DNA of 64,000 nucleotides from Leptospira meyeri (GCF_004368965.1 NZ_SORO01000001.1:310001-374000), one strand, 5' to 3'. Numbered from the stretch's first letter, positions 7,431-15,789 are shown. Program-made: numbers and translations. Notes: generated by a model from the sequence alone, not told the origin.

Positions 7431-8095
7431 TTATTTGTCTATTAAATTTCTACATAAAACAGTTGACGGAAATTAACATTGCGATACATTCAAAGGTGTA
7501 AACCCCCCAGAACCAGTTTCCGTCGAAAGTAGCTGATTCTGAAGGATTAAAACTTTTCCTAGTTCTAAATAGTTTTAACAATTATTTAGGATTAGGATTA
7601 TCAAAGTTAAGAATTTTGTAGCGAAATCGACTAGCTTTTCTGGTTTAAGTCGTTTCAGCTCAGTTCTGAATTGAGAATCCATTTTTTACTCCCCCTTATA
7701 CAATAAATTTGAGACCATCTCTTTTGTGGCCTTGGTGACATAGTCCGCTCTTATTTGAGGGAAAACTAGAATTTTTTTTATAATTCAAATTAATTTTAAT
7801 GCCCAAGAAACCACACCACAAATGACTCGTTTCCTGAAATCCCGAAATTGTAGTTAATAAATTTTTTTTACGAAAGTCGGTTTAACTTGGCTCTACAAAT
7901 GTCGCAAAAAATACCTGTTAGGTTGCCTGTGTAGGCAACTAGTTCTATTTTGTTGTAGAATATATTTTTAAGGTTTTTTTTGGAGTAGTCGGGGACGGAA
8001 TGTAGCCCGCAATAAGACTGGAGCCGACCCTCCTCAATTAGATTGAAGAGGTGGGACTCTTTGCCGATTTTAAGTAAGTGGATTTCCAGAAAAAT
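7431..8095. other. Gap with short hairpins and one weak small ORF
   Basis: This 665-base stretch holds no convincing gene. It contains a possible inverted repeat GACGGAAA/TTTCCGTC (7465-7524), a hairpin GTTGCC-N6-GGCAAC (7922-7939), and a 10-bp stem with one mismatch (8029-8051, CCTCCTCAAT against ATTGAAGAGG) shortly after the minus-strand gene that ends at 8096. That last hairpin lacks a T run. The sequence looks like remnant DNA between accessory operons. Confidence 0.5.
7575..7682 (-). CDS. Possible 35-aa peptide
   Basis: A short ORF with a good ribosome-binding site (GGGGGAG, 6 bases before ATG) encodes 35 residues. The N-terminal half is charged (MDSQFRTELKRLKPEK) and the C-terminal half is hydrophobic (LTLIILILNN), like a small membrane peptide or type I toxin-like peptide. 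Length alone makes it uncertain; it may equally be the broken start of a lost gene. Confidence 0.25.
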   Translation of the reverse strand: MDSQFRTELKRLKPEKLVDFATKFLTLIILILNNC

Positions 8096-8404
8096 TTATT
8101 CAGATCCTAGATATATAAGCTTGGAGTCTTCTGTATTCTCAATAAATTTTCTATCTATTTCATGAACGCATTGTATACAAATTTTTCTGTTCGAATTCAA
8201 TTGCGTTCTGAGAAAATCAATCAAATCAGATTTATAGAAATGTATTTTGTCCTTGGTTTTATCTACACTTATTTCTCTTCCACATAGTGCCTTGACTGGT
8301 AATGTACCAGATTCTTTTTCAGCCTTATTATCAAAAATATGGAGAACACCTAGCTGACTATTTTTATCTGGAGTTGTTACGTAATCTGGTATTATTTCAC
8401 CCAT
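8096..8404 (-). CDS. Small zinc-ribbon-like protein, 102 aa
   Basis: I do not recognise the family with certainty. The protein has a His/Cys pattern that could hold a metal: His22, ALCG (Cys42) and CIQC (Cys77, Cys80). It is soluble and acidic at the C-terminus. It is read from a consensus promoter (TTGACA-N16-TATAAT) with an AGAGGT ribosome-binding site close to the ATG, so strong or tightly controlled expression is expected. An inverted repeat covers the -35 box. It lies just downstream of the HNH/transposase unit but has its own promoter. Confidence 0.6.
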   Translation of the reverse strand: MGEIIPDYVTTPDKNSQLGVLHIFDNKAEKESGTLPVKALCGREISVDKTKDKIHFYKSDLIDFLRTQLNSNRKICIQCVHEIDRKFIENTEDSKLIYLGSE

Positions 8405-8428
8405 AGTATACCTCTTTTATTTTGCCTG

Positions 8429-8456
8429 ATTATATATCACCTAACGGCTCTGTCAA
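8429..8456 (-). promoter_or_regulatory. Consensus sigma-70-type promoter of the 102-aa gene
   Basis: On the minus strand TTGACA (8451-8456) is followed by 16 bases and a perfect TATAAT (8429-8434). The predicted leader is under 20 bases and contains AGAGGT before the ATG at 8404. Confidence 0.75.
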
Positions 8457-8469
8457 CCATTAACAGAGC
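8447..8469. promoter_or_regulatory. Inverted repeat over the -35 box (possible operator)
   Basis: GCTCTGT (8447-8453) and ACAGAGC (8463-8469) are perfect 7-bp arms around a 9-base centre. The left arm overlaps the TTGACA box of the promoter. A repressor bound here would block the promoter; the hairpin also lies just after the end of the upstream three-gene unit and could slow its read-through. Confidence 0.5.
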
Positions 8470-8507
8470 GACATAAGGCGACATACCACACATTCTGGGA
8501 AGTTAGG

Positions 8508-8978
8508 TTAAAAATTTCTCCAATTACATTTTTTTACAAGGTGTAGAATTGGAATGTCCCACTCATCACTAGTAACATCGGTTTTCCGACGGTTAAAATT
8601 TTCTATGAGCCTAGATAATGGCAATGGGTCGGATAACTGCCTAGAAGTATCCAATCTTTTCCTTTCCAGTTTCAAAATCATCTTTTGAATTATATCCTCA
8701 TCATCATTTACTAGGGAAAAATTCGAGGCTGTCAATGTGCTAATTTTCCTGTTCCATTTCCCTTTTTCCGCTTCCCTGAAATAAGAATTGTTTTTGATTT
8801 TGAAACTTTGATAGGACATTCTATTCCTTTCCTGTTTTTCAAAATTTTTCCTACATAACCTATAAACAGATTTCCTCCAAGAGTTGGGGGAAACGTAAAC
8901 CTCCTCCAGCTCATGGGTTAATACTCTGTTCTCTAAGTTGACTATAATAGATTTAATGATTTGATAATTGTAGTTCAT
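8508..8978 (-). CDS. Unknown basic protein linked to HNH and transposase genes
   Basis: This 156-aa protein is strongly basic in its first 85 residues (for example WRKSVYRLCRKNFEKQERNR) and more mixed afterwards, which would suit nucleic-acid binding. I recognise no family. Its start lies 26 bases inside the end of the HNH gene in another frame, so the two are likely co-translated. With the transposase-like gene it forms a tight three-gene unit. Confidence 0.55.
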   Translation of the reverse strand: MNYNYQIIKSIIVNLENRVLTHELEEVYVSPNSWRKSVYRLCRKNFEKQERNRMSYQSFKIKNNSYFREAEKGKWNRKISTLTASNFSLVNDDEDIIQKMILKLERKRLDTSRQLSDPLPLSRLIENFNRRKTDVTSDEWDIPILHLVKKCNWRNF

Positions 8979-9222
8979 TGGCTAAAATTAACTTACATAG
9001 TTCTATGATTTCTTCCTTAGTCTTAAATCGTTTCAATTCTTTTAGAGACCGATCCACGAGACACAAGTTTTCAAAGGAATGTTCACCTCCCATAGTTAGG
9101 GGAATAATGTGTTCTATTTCAATGTTATCATAATTGAGTTCCATTCCTGAAACATAACATTTAAAGCTTTGTTCATGTAGTAAGGTTCTTATATGTCCAG
9201 CTCTGAGTTTAAATTTTTCCAT
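8953..9222 (-). CDS. HNH endonuclease domain protein
   Basis: The 89 residues contain a compact HNH core: CYVSG, then IEIEHIIPLTMGG, then HSFENLCLV. His in EHIIP and Asn in ENL are the expected HNH positions; only one Cys of the frequent CxxC pairs is present, so the zinc knuckle is incomplete. The gene starts one base after the transposase stop and overlaps the 156-aa gene. HNH proteins of this size are nicking or homing-type nucleases or accessory domains; here it is probably a partner of the transposase-like protein (inference). Confidence 0.8.
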   Translation of the reverse strand: MEKFKLRAGHIRTLLHEQSFKCYVSGMELNYDNIEIEHIIPLTMGGEHSFENLCLVDRSLKELKRFKTKEEIIELCKLILANELQLSNH

Positions 9223-9223
9223 T

Positions 9224-10585
9224 TTAGTTTCCTTCCTTTATATTCGAATATATTAGATAATATAATTTTACATTCTTAACTTTGAATTTTATAACTTTCC
9301 TATATCTTTCTTTTCGTTCTATGATTTCAGCTATTCCATATTCACTCCATTTTCTAATGATGAATGATACCTCACGTTTATCTAATTCGAGTTCCCGAGA
9401 TAATGAATCCACATCACACCATTTTCTAGTTTCTATTGTGTTATATATCCTGAATGCTCTGTGATTGTATTCGATTTCATTTTTCATTCTATCTTTTTCA
9501 TTGAAAAATTTCCAGTAATAATCGTTCTGGAGTATTGCCGATCTATAATCTTTGTTATATTTTGATACGTCTTCCTCTTTGTATTGGTTTATAAGTTTTC
9601 TATTTTTAAGTTTAGTTCGTTCTTCTAATGTTAAAGGAACGTAGATAAAATCTGAAATTTGAAATTTTTTTGTTATTAAGTATGGTGAATAAAACTTATC
9701 TCCTTCACACACACTAGACCCAATTAGAAGCTCTCTCAAGTGTTCTGCAAACCTCACGTTAGAAAGAAAAGAGAACTCATCCATATACAATTTTGAGAGG
9801 CGTGGGGTTATATATTGATAAGCCTTAAAGCTTCCCTTAATAAGTGCGTTCTTTGCTTCAGCACTATTACTAGTGACACCTTGCTTAGTAATCCACCTTT
9901 CCCTAGACATATTGTATCTAGGATCATTACTTCGCTTCGAATGGTTCACAGATTTATGATTTTTATAATCCCACAAAAATTCATAACCTTGATCTGTCCA
10001 AAGAATTGCACTCTTAGGAATTTTGGATTCTAAATCTTTTTGAAGATAATAACTGTTAGCTAATGGTAAGGACTCATAGAATGTCCACTTGCCGACAACT
10101 CCAGTAGTATGGCACAAAATTCCCATTTGCTCTCCGTTTCTTACAGAATTGGAAAGATATATTGAACTTGTTCCAGTGTTATATCTTCTAGAACGGAAAG
10201 AGTTTGCTCTCAAACTTGAACTGAACAAAATCACTGAATCTGCTACGCAAACAGGGTTTTCCTTAGCTATTTCTTTATAACTTCCTTCCTTTGGAAGTGT
10301 GATTGGATTTTTCTTATAATGTTCATCTAGTTCCCGATACATTTGTTCCCTTAGTTTATCATTAAGTAGCGAACAAAAGATTTGAATTCGTCTTTTGAGT
10401 CTATAACTAGCCTTATACGGTAAATTTAACTTTCTGGAAATCTCGCTAGAAGTGTAAGACTTAGGGTAACTTAGAATTTGATTTTCTAGGATATATGAAA
10501 AATAGGATAGGGGTAATTTGAATCTATCTAAAGGGGTGTTAGCTGTTATACTAACCTGTTTGTAACAGTTACTACATCTTGCCAT
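9224..10585 (-). CDS. IS1595/ISXO2-like transposase with C-terminal winged helix
   Basis: The protein (453 aa from the first ATG) begins with half of a zinc ribbon (ARCSNCYKQVSITANTPLDR) followed by KLPLSYF, typical of IS1595-family transposases. Catalytic-type residues are Asp116 (VADSV), Asp198 (WTDQG), His215 (VNHS) and the Asn240/Glu243/Lys250 group (TSNSAEAKNALIK). Typical members end near residue 300; this one continues for 150 residues into a predicted winged helix (376-436, DVDSLSRELELDKREVSFI). The frame is open upstream as far as 10831 and encodes the other zinc knuckle (CNCPNPN), so the real protein probably starts earlier or is damaged. HNH and 156-aa genes follow directly. Confidence 0.8.
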   Translation of the reverse strand: MARCSNCYKQVSITANTPLDRFKLPLSYFSYILENQILSYPKSYTSSEISRKLNLPYKASYRLKRRIQIFCSLLNDKLREQMYRELDEHYKKNPITLPKEGSYKEIAKENPVCVADSVILFSSSLRANSFRSRRYNTGTSSIYLSNSVRNGEQMGILCHTTGVVGKWTFYESLPLANSYYLQKDLESKIPKSAILWTDQGYEFLWDYKNHKSVNHSKRSNDPRYNMSRERWITKQGVTSNSAEAKNALIKGSFKAYQYITPRLSKLYMDEFSFLSNVRFAEHLRELLIGSSVCEGDKFYSPYLITKKFQISDFIYVPLTLEERTKLKNRKLINQYKEEDVSKYNKDYRSAILQNDYYWKFFNEKDRMKNEIEYNHRAFRIYNTIETRKWCDVDSLSRELELDKREVSFIIRKWSEYGIAEIIERKERYRKVIKFKVKNVKLYYLIYSNIKEGN

Positions 10586-10831
10586 TGTAGGTCTGTTTTT
10601 GAATTTGTGGAAAACTAAATTGGGGTTAGGACAATTGCAGGACTTAGGAAATAATTTGGAAAGTATCGTTAAGGTTTTTGTGGCATAGATTTTGTCGAGT
10701 TCTGGAGAAGCTTTGAGGGGGTTTGTGTAATTTCTGAATGGTTTATTTTTGCGGGGTCTGAGGGAGCTTCTAAGTGGGTTAGTGTGTGCTAAAGACCTAG
10801 TGGGCCTTCGAGCAGTGGTTATACAATCCCT
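10586..10831 (-). pseudogene. In-frame upstream extension of the transposase without a usual start codon
   Basis: Reading back from the annotated ATG, 82 codons are free of stops until a TGA at 10832-10834. The last third encodes LSKLFPKSCNCPNPNLVFHK, the expected first knuckle of the zinc ribbon. No ATG, GTG or TTG is in frame. The stretch also carries two related segments, TNPLRSSL and TNPLKASP, reflecting an imperfect DNA repeat. Either a rare start or a frameshift is used, or the 5' end is decayed. Confidence 0.55.
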
Positions 10832-10834
10832 TCA

Positions 10835-11143
10835 AGTCGACTCCCGCAAAGATCAGAAGTTTTCTAAGCGCAAAACTTTTTATTATAATGTTACATCAAT
10901 GTTCCATCTTCAGAATGAATTGGTTGTCTTGGAGTATCCTGCCAAATTGATTTGTTGGATTTCTAAAAATCTAGTTGGTAACTACTTTGATTTATCGCTA
11001 CAATATGTTGATAGAGGTAAGCGAATTAAGGAATCAGTACACTTTTGAATTGATGATCAAATCTTTTATGGGTATTCAGAAAAATCTGAGTCTATCTTTG
11101 GGAATAAATATCTGCGTCTTAATTTTTTAACGAATAATTCGTA
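10835..11143. other. Gap upstream of the transposase unit
   Basis: About 310 bases with no gene I can support. A plus-strand open frame (10749-11048) starts with TTG, lacks a good ribosome-binding site and overlaps the transposase extension, so it is probably chance or a remnant. A minus-strand TATAAT-like box lies near 10880 but no matching -35 is clear. The short near-palindrome ACGAATAATTCGT at about 11130 may end the HEAT-like gene. Confidence 0.45.
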
Positions 11144-11845
11144 TTAAATGGTCTTATTTAGTCGGGATTCCACCCATTTTTTATCCAGCACTTTTAATCT
11201 ATTTTTCTTTAAGTTTTCTTTCACAATCCATTGGATCTGTTTATTCTTAATTTTTGCAATTTTTTCAAAACTGGATTTCCCTTCCTTTGGAAGAGAAACA
11301 ATCGCAACACTCCATCCATACCCAAGTGTTTTTCGTAAGGATTTTTGGCTTTCCGATAGTTTTCCTTCGATCTTAGAAAAGGACATAGTAATCTGTTTAA
11401 GAATTTCTAATAACTCCAGGATAAAAGATTTTTCTATTAGGAGTTTTGGTTCACATAAGGCTGCCACAATAGCTCTTTTTTCTAAATCATTTCCATCCAT
11501 CCAAAGTTTTAAGTTTTTCAGTATTTCTTGACTATTGTATCCTGTAATTTCCTGGATACCGATTGCAACAGATTCTCTAATTCTCCAGCTACTATGAGAT
11601 GCATATTTTTTAATGGTAGAGAGTGTCTTTCTTATATTTTGATTGTTTGTTATACAAAATCCAACGATTCCACACATAACTACAAATTCTTCAGGAGAAT
11701 TCTGCAAATCATCATAACAATAAGATAAACATTCAGATATATCCTTTGCAGATGCGGTTTTTGAAAATGAATAAAGAAGTTCCAAATTTCCCCGTGGCCC
11801 GGGCAGATGGGAATTCTTTAAGAGATATTCAATTTGTGCGGACAT
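11144..11845 (-). CDS. HEAT-like repeat protein
   Basis: This 233-aa protein is built of helical pairs that look like HEAT/ARM repeats, for example SSWRIRESVAIGIQEITG at about 87-104 and DLEKRAIVAALCEP at about 120-133. Such solenoids bind other proteins or, in the AlkD group, DNA. No catalytic residues can be identified, so I give no enzyme function. It stands alone on the minus strand between the accessory region and ordinary chromosomal genes. Confidence 0.65.
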   Translation of the reverse strand: MSAQIEYLLKNSHLPGPRGNLELLYSFSKTASAKDISECLSYCYDDLQNSPEEFVVMCGIVGFCITNNQNIRKTLSTIKKYASHSSWRIRESVAIGIQEITGYNSQEILKNLKLWMDGNDLEKRAIVAALCEPKLLIEKSFILELLEILKQITMSFSKIEGKLSESQKSLRKTLGYGWSVAIVSLPKEGKSSFEKIAKIKNKQIQWIVKENLKKNRLKVLDKKWVESRLNKTI

Positions 11846-11893
11846 AAAGTCTGATTATGAATTGAATATTTTGAATCGAACCAAATCGAAAAC

Positions 11894-12778
11894 CTATTTC
11901 AAATACTTCTGAAAAAATCCGAGGGCTCTCGATTCTGCTTCCTTTGGCGAAAAATTCCAAAGACGTTCGTGCCGATTGCATTCTGGAGACCAAAGAGATT
12001 TAGGCTCTCCTGCCTTTGCAAACAAATCTTTGGCATGATGGTAATCGACGTAATCATCCTTTGTGCAATGAAAGATAGCAATGGGCCTAGGACTAATGGA
12101 TGCAATGTGATCTATGGGCCTTACCGAATCTATATCCATATTACCACGTAGATTTAACGCAAGTTTAACAACTGGAATGAGTGGGTAATAAGGAATTCCA
12201 AAATCACGTTTTGCCGATTCCACAAGGACATCGATCGCACTTCCATACCCACTGCTAAAAATACCGGCTTGGATTTCTGGATGTTCTGCCATTGCAATGA
12301 TACTTGTCGCTGAACCCATAGAGAATCCAAAGATTCCTATTTTTTGGAAACCCTTCGATTTTAAAAAGTTTAGTGCTGCTTCTACATCCTTTTGTTCGTG
12401 AAATCCCATGGACGCAAATCCACCATGATTACGACGTAAACTAAGTAAAAGTAAATTATAACCAGTTTCATGTAGACTTTTTGCAAATCGAAGTCCTTCG
12501 TTCCTTTGTCCCCCGTGCCCATGGACCATGATAATGGAACGTTTGTTTTGTTTGGCGGGTATCCAGTAACTAACAAGGTTCAATTTGTCTGAGGTTTCAA
12601 ATTGAACTTCTTCATATTCCAAACCTAATTCTTTCGGGCCTTGGCAATATACATGATGGTCTATCTTACAATTGACCTTAGGATATAGAACTAAACTTGA
12701 GAAATAATACGAAATGGCAAAGAGTAAAATGATTATGAAAATCAATCCCGAAATAGTGTATTTAATGGTTCGTTTCAT
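11894..12778 (-). CDS. Membrane-anchored alpha/beta hydrolase
   Basis: This is a 294-aa serine hydrolase of the alpha/beta fold. An N-terminal membrane segment (IKYTISGLIFIIILLFAISY) anchors it, followed by an oxyanion stretch (MVHGHGG), the nucleophile elbow GFSMGSA, an acid near CTKDDYVD and His in NRHERLW. The order fits the BAAT/esterase-like or 'alpha/beta hydrolase fold-5' groups. Substrate unknown. A GTG two codons earlier is possible; I chose the ATG that begins MKRTIKY. The gene is divergent from the DUF1499 gene. Confidence 0.85.
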   Translation of the reverse strand: MKRTIKYTISGLIFIIILLFAISYYFSSLVLYPKVNCKIDHHVYCQGPKELGLEYEEVQFETSDKLNLVSYWIPAKQNKRSIIMVHGHGGQRNEGLRFAKSLHETGYNLLLLSLRRNHGGFASMGFHEQKDVEAALNFLKSKGFQKIGIFGFSMGSATSIIAMAEHPEIQAGIFSSGYGSAIDVLVESAKRDFGIPYYPLIPVVKLALNLRGNMDIDSVRPIDHIASISPRPIAIFHCTKDDYVDYHHAKDLFAKAGEPKSLWSPECNRHERLWNFSPKEAESRALGFFQKYLK

Positions 12779-12848
12779 GAGCACATAAAAAACAGGATAA
12801 ATACAATTTCTGCAAGTAAAAAAAAGACAGTTCTGATTTTTGGAAAAT

Positions 12849-13280
12849 ATGGAATCTGCATTAACTGTTTTCTTTATTTGTTGTATGAGTGTTCTCAGTC
12901 CACTTTCCGGTGTTGACGAAGGGGAACTTCGAGGATGTCCTCCTTCACCTAACTGCGTTTCGAGTCAAAGTATGGAGTACAATTTTATTCATAAAGTAGA
13001 TCCAATTACATATACTACATCCCGTCAGGTAGCCTATCAAAGAATTGCGAAGTATTTCCATGAATCAGAAAATATTTGGATTAAAGAAGAGAAGGAAGGG
13101 GAATACATTCGTGTAATTTTTTTTACAAAGGTTTTTCGATTTCCTGATCGAGTGGAAATATATTTTCCAGAAGATAAACAAGAAGCCCAAGTTCGCTCAC
13201 AATCCATTTTGGGTCTTTGGGATATTTTTGCCAACCGAAGGAGAGTGAATCAGTTCCGAGAGTTACTTGCAAAAGAATAA
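12849..13280 (+). CDS. DUF1499 family secreted protein
   Basis: The protein has a signal-peptide-like start (ALTVFFICCMSVLSPLSG) and then the DUF1499 hallmark GCPPSPNCVSSQS, ending in the conserved RSQSILGLWDIFANRRRVNQFR. DUF1499 proteins are of unknown function and usually periplasmic or membrane-attached. A TTG nine bases upstream could also start it. The Cys pair in FICCMS might be a lipobox, but the fit is poor. It is divergent from the hydrolase. Confidence 0.8.
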   Translation: MESALTVFFICCMSVLSPLSGVDEGELRGCPPSPNCVSSQSMEYNFIHKVDPITYTTSRQVAYQRIAKYFHESENIWIKEEKEGEYIRVIFFTKVFRFPDRVEIYFPEDKQEAQVRSQSILGLWDIFANRRRVNQFRELLAKE

Positions 13281-13296
13281 AAAAAGAAAAATTTCT

Positions 13297-13518
13297 TTAT
13301 AATTGTTTGATCAAAGATTTTAAATCATTAATGAGAGAAAAGGGAACGGGTTTAATTTCTTCAGCTAGTTTGATCGTATCTTCTATGGTGCGAGTGAGAA
13401 CTTGTTTTTCTGCAGCGTAAGCGGCTTGTGGTAATTTGGACTTGTTTTTCTTAAAAATCGTTACTTTGTTATCAATGATTTCGATCATTTGGTTCAAATA
13501 TTGAATCTTTTGGTCCAT
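13297..13518 (-). CDS. Small coiled-coil protein, 73 aa
   Basis: I do not recognise it. From the ATG (MDQKIQYLNQMIEIID) it is a single long amphipathic region rich in Lys, Ile and Leu. It sits convergent to the DUF1499 gene and divergent from the methyltransferase gene. A further upstream start would add six residues. No strong ribosome-binding site is visible, so confidence is moderate. Confidence 0.45.
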   Translation of the reverse strand: MDQKIQYLNQMIEIIDNKVTIFKKNKSKLPQAAYAAEKQVLTRTIEDTIKLAEEIKPVPFSLINDLKSLIKQL

Positions 13519-13547
13519 AACCAAAACTTGTAACACAGCATAAAGAA

Positions 13548-14177
13548 ATGAGAAACCAATTTTTCAATCACGAGAGGAAAATCATCGTAGGGGATACAAT
13601 GACAGATGAGTGCTGGGATTCTTTACTTCCTTCACCATTACAGTCTCTCTCTCCATTCCAGTGGACTCCTATTTCTGTGATTGAAAGAACGTGGAAGTAT
13701 CTTTCCTCCGACGGCGTAACATCGGTTGTGGATCTAGGTTCGGGAGTTGGAAAGTTCTGCATTTATCTTTCGCTTCTATTTTCCGATTCCATTGATATAT
13801 TCGGATTAGAAGATAGAGAAGAACTTCTTTCGGTTTCAGAAGGTCTAAAAAAACATTGGGGAGTATCTAGGGTTCAATTTCAAAAGGCAAATTTTTTAAC
13901 CCATTTTCCTTATGGACATTCGCATTATTATTGTTTTAATCCTTTATATGAAACCATTAAAGGGAGTCATTCGATTGATTTAAAAAAGAATAAATCGGCA
14001 AATCAATTCTTAAAAGACCTACAAACTTTTAAAGAAATTCTTTTTTTACTAAAACCAAAATCAAAACTTATCACCTTTCATGGATTTGGTGGTAGTTTTT
14101 TGCCAGGATTTCGATTGGTTTTAAATGAAGAGATTTCTGGTGGGGAGTTCCAAGTTTGGGAAAAGGAAAATACCTAA
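13548..14177 (+). CDS. SAM-dependent methyltransferase-like protein
   Basis: The 209 residues contain a class I methyltransferase motif I (VVDLGSGVGKFCIYL, about 60-75) and a following acidic residue in GLEDREEL, suited to SAM binding. The later HYYCFNPLYE stretch occupies the usual motif IV position. Substrate unknown. The start at 13548 has weak ribosome-binding signal; a later ATG (MTDECW) is possible. The 3' end forms part of a 14-bp perfect stem. Confidence 0.75.
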   Translation: MRNQFFNHERKIIVGDTMTDECWDSLLPSPLQSLSPFQWTPISVIERTWKYLSSDGVTSVVDLGSGVGKFCIYLSLLFSDSIDIFGLEDREELLSVSEGLKKHWGVSRVQFQKANFLTHFPYGHSHYYCFNPLYETIKGSHSIDLKKNKSANQFLKDLQTFKEILFLLKPKSKLITFHGFGGSFLPGFRLVLNEEISGGEFQVWEKENT

Positions 14178-14191
14178 TCCCAAACTTGGAA
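14148..14191. terminator. 14-bp perfect stem over the methyltransferase stop codon
   Basis: TTCCAAGTTTGGGA (14148-14161) and TCCCAAACTTGGAA (14178-14191) are exact complements around a 16-base loop that contains the stop codon. The left arm is coding. No T run follows, so it may be a transcript-stabilising 3' structure rather than a classical terminator; it lies between two convergent genes. Confidence 0.55.
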
Positions 14192-14210
14192 ATTGACAAA
14201 ACATATAGTT

Positions 14211-15650
14211 TTAAGAAGTTTTTCTTTGTAAATGAGGTTTGGCAATAAAGAGATAAAGAATTCCGGAACAAATCACAACTAAGGATGTAAAAATCATTCC
14301 ATAATTGATGTACCAGGGTTCTTCAGGTGTTCTCGGCCAAATCATATTCGCAACTGCTGTGATTCCGTAGAATAATGCCAAGGAGTTGATGAAAAATCCA
14401 AGTTTCCCTAAACGAAACGATCCCGATGGTTTCCATCCTTTGGATCTAGCATACAAAGCTGCAACAACTACCATCTGAAAGGCAACATAGATTCCCGCAG
14501 ATGCAAAACTAATGATCGTTGTGACAGCATCTTGTAACCAGTGCCCTATACTTGCGATAACAATAGGAATGAGGCCCGTAACGATCAGAGCATTCACTGG
14601 AACTTTTCCAGATTTTGAAAGATGGTTTAGGTGTTTGCTTCCAAAGATCATCCCATCGCGTGCAAAGGAAAATAAAAGTCTACTGGCTGCTGCCTGTAAA
14701 CTGAGAAGACAAGATAAAAAGGAAACCATGACCACTGCAATTACCATTCGGTATCCTGTTTGTCCCATCGCACCCATAAGGGTCGTTGTGACAGGATCAG
14801 GGTCTTCGCCTGAGATTGCTTTTTCTACATTGGGGAGGGCAAGGAGGAGCGCCAAACAAACAAAAGTGGCGGCCCCACCGCCAATGTAAATGGTCATACG
14901 CATTGATTTTGGTATCGCAGAACCGGCATTTGGTGTTTCTTCCGCAACATCACCGCAAGCTTCAAATCCATAATAACAAAACATCGCAGCTACTGAAGAT
15001 GCAAGAAAGGCAGGAAAATAATTCATTCCTTCCCCAAAGGAAAAAGTATTCCAGAGAATGGATATTGAATTTACTTTTGCAAAAAATAAAAGGTAACCAC
15101 CAACAGCAACAGCTCCGATTAGTTCACATAAAAAACCAAAAAAAGCAACCTGAGCAAGAAGTCTGGTCCCACTTAAATTGAGAACGGTAGAGATGATGAT
15201 CATTGCGATTGCAATCCAAATAAAACCAGAATTACCAAACTCGATCCCGATGAGTTGACTTAGAAATGGAGCACCTCCTACGGCAACAGCTGCGACAGTA
15301 GTGAAGAGAGCCCAAGCATAGACCCATGCTGACATCCAAGCCCATCGTTCTCCCACCAAACGAAGAGACCACGGATAGATCCCTCCAGAGATTGGGTATT
15401 GTGAGACAATTTCACCAAATACCAAACAAACTAAAAATTGGCCAAAACCAACAAGGAGGTAGTTCCAAATCATGGGAGGTCCCCCTGCTTGGATGGCTAG
15501 GGCAAATACGGAATACACTCCCACAACGGGAGAAAGGTAAGTAAAACCAAGAGAAAAGTTTTCCCAAAAACTCATACTGCGTTCAAATTCAGATTTGAGT
15601 CCGAGTGCTGCTAGTTGTGCTGAATCCTGATCCAGAGATTTTTGGTCCAT
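14211..15650 (-). CDS. APC-family amino acid permease
   Basis: This 479-aa protein has about twelve membrane segments and the APC layout: an N-terminal helix with GFTYLSPVVGVYSVF, then GGPPMIWNY, a conserved EIVSQYPISGGIYPW, and FEACGDVAEETPNAG. It belongs with the amino acid/polyamine/GABA permease group (AmAT). The substrate cannot be set from sequence. It is convergent with the methyltransferase gene and divergent from the small lipoprotein gene. Confidence 0.88.
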   Translation of the reverse strand: MDQKSLDQDSAQLAALGLKSEFERSMSFWENFSLGFTYLSPVVGVYSVFALAIQAGGPPMIWNYLLVGFGQFLVCLVFGEIVSQYPISGGIYPWSLRLVGERWAWMSAWVYAWALFTTVAAVAVGGAPFLSQLIGIEFGNSGFIWIAIAMIIISTVLNLSGTRLLAQVAFFGFLCELIGAVAVGGYLLFFAKVNSISILWNTFSFGEGMNYFPAFLASSVAAMFCYYGFEACGDVAEETPNAGSAIPKSMRMTIYIGGGAATFVCLALLLALPNVEKAISGEDPDPVTTTLMGAMGQTGYRMVIAVVMVSFLSCLLSLQAAASRLLFSFARDGMIFGSKHLNHLSKSGKVPVNALIVTGLIPIVIASIGHWLQDAVTTIISFASAGIYVAFQMVVVAALYARSKGWKPSGSFRLGKLGFFINSLALFYGITAVANMIWPRTPEEPWYINYGMIFTSLVVICSGILYLFIAKPHLQRKTS

Positions 15651-15789
15651 GAAAGATCCTTATAATTGATTATCGTTTCGATTCCAGGCCTTGTTTTATA
15701 ACGAGGTCTGTTTTCTACAAACGATTTTGTTTTTCCATTGACGGATTGAATTTTCGGAACTATTATCCTTTCTGTTACGGAAACCAGAT

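Noticed and set aside
7410..8031. 11-bp direct repeat GAGCCGACCCT at 7410 and 8021
   Set aside because: Too short to exclude chance, one copy is inside the SRAP coding end, and nothing between them looks like an inserted element.
8439..8508. attC-like site: ACCTAAC and GTTAGGT exact inverted ends 70 bp apart
   Set aside because: The ends fit the RYYYAAC/GTTRRRY cores, but the inner L boxes do not pair and no integrase is near, so chance plus the operator repeat explains it better.
10749..11048. Plus-strand 99-codon open frame
   Set aside because: TTG start, no ribosome-binding site, overlaps the in-frame transposase extension on the other strand, and has no family features.
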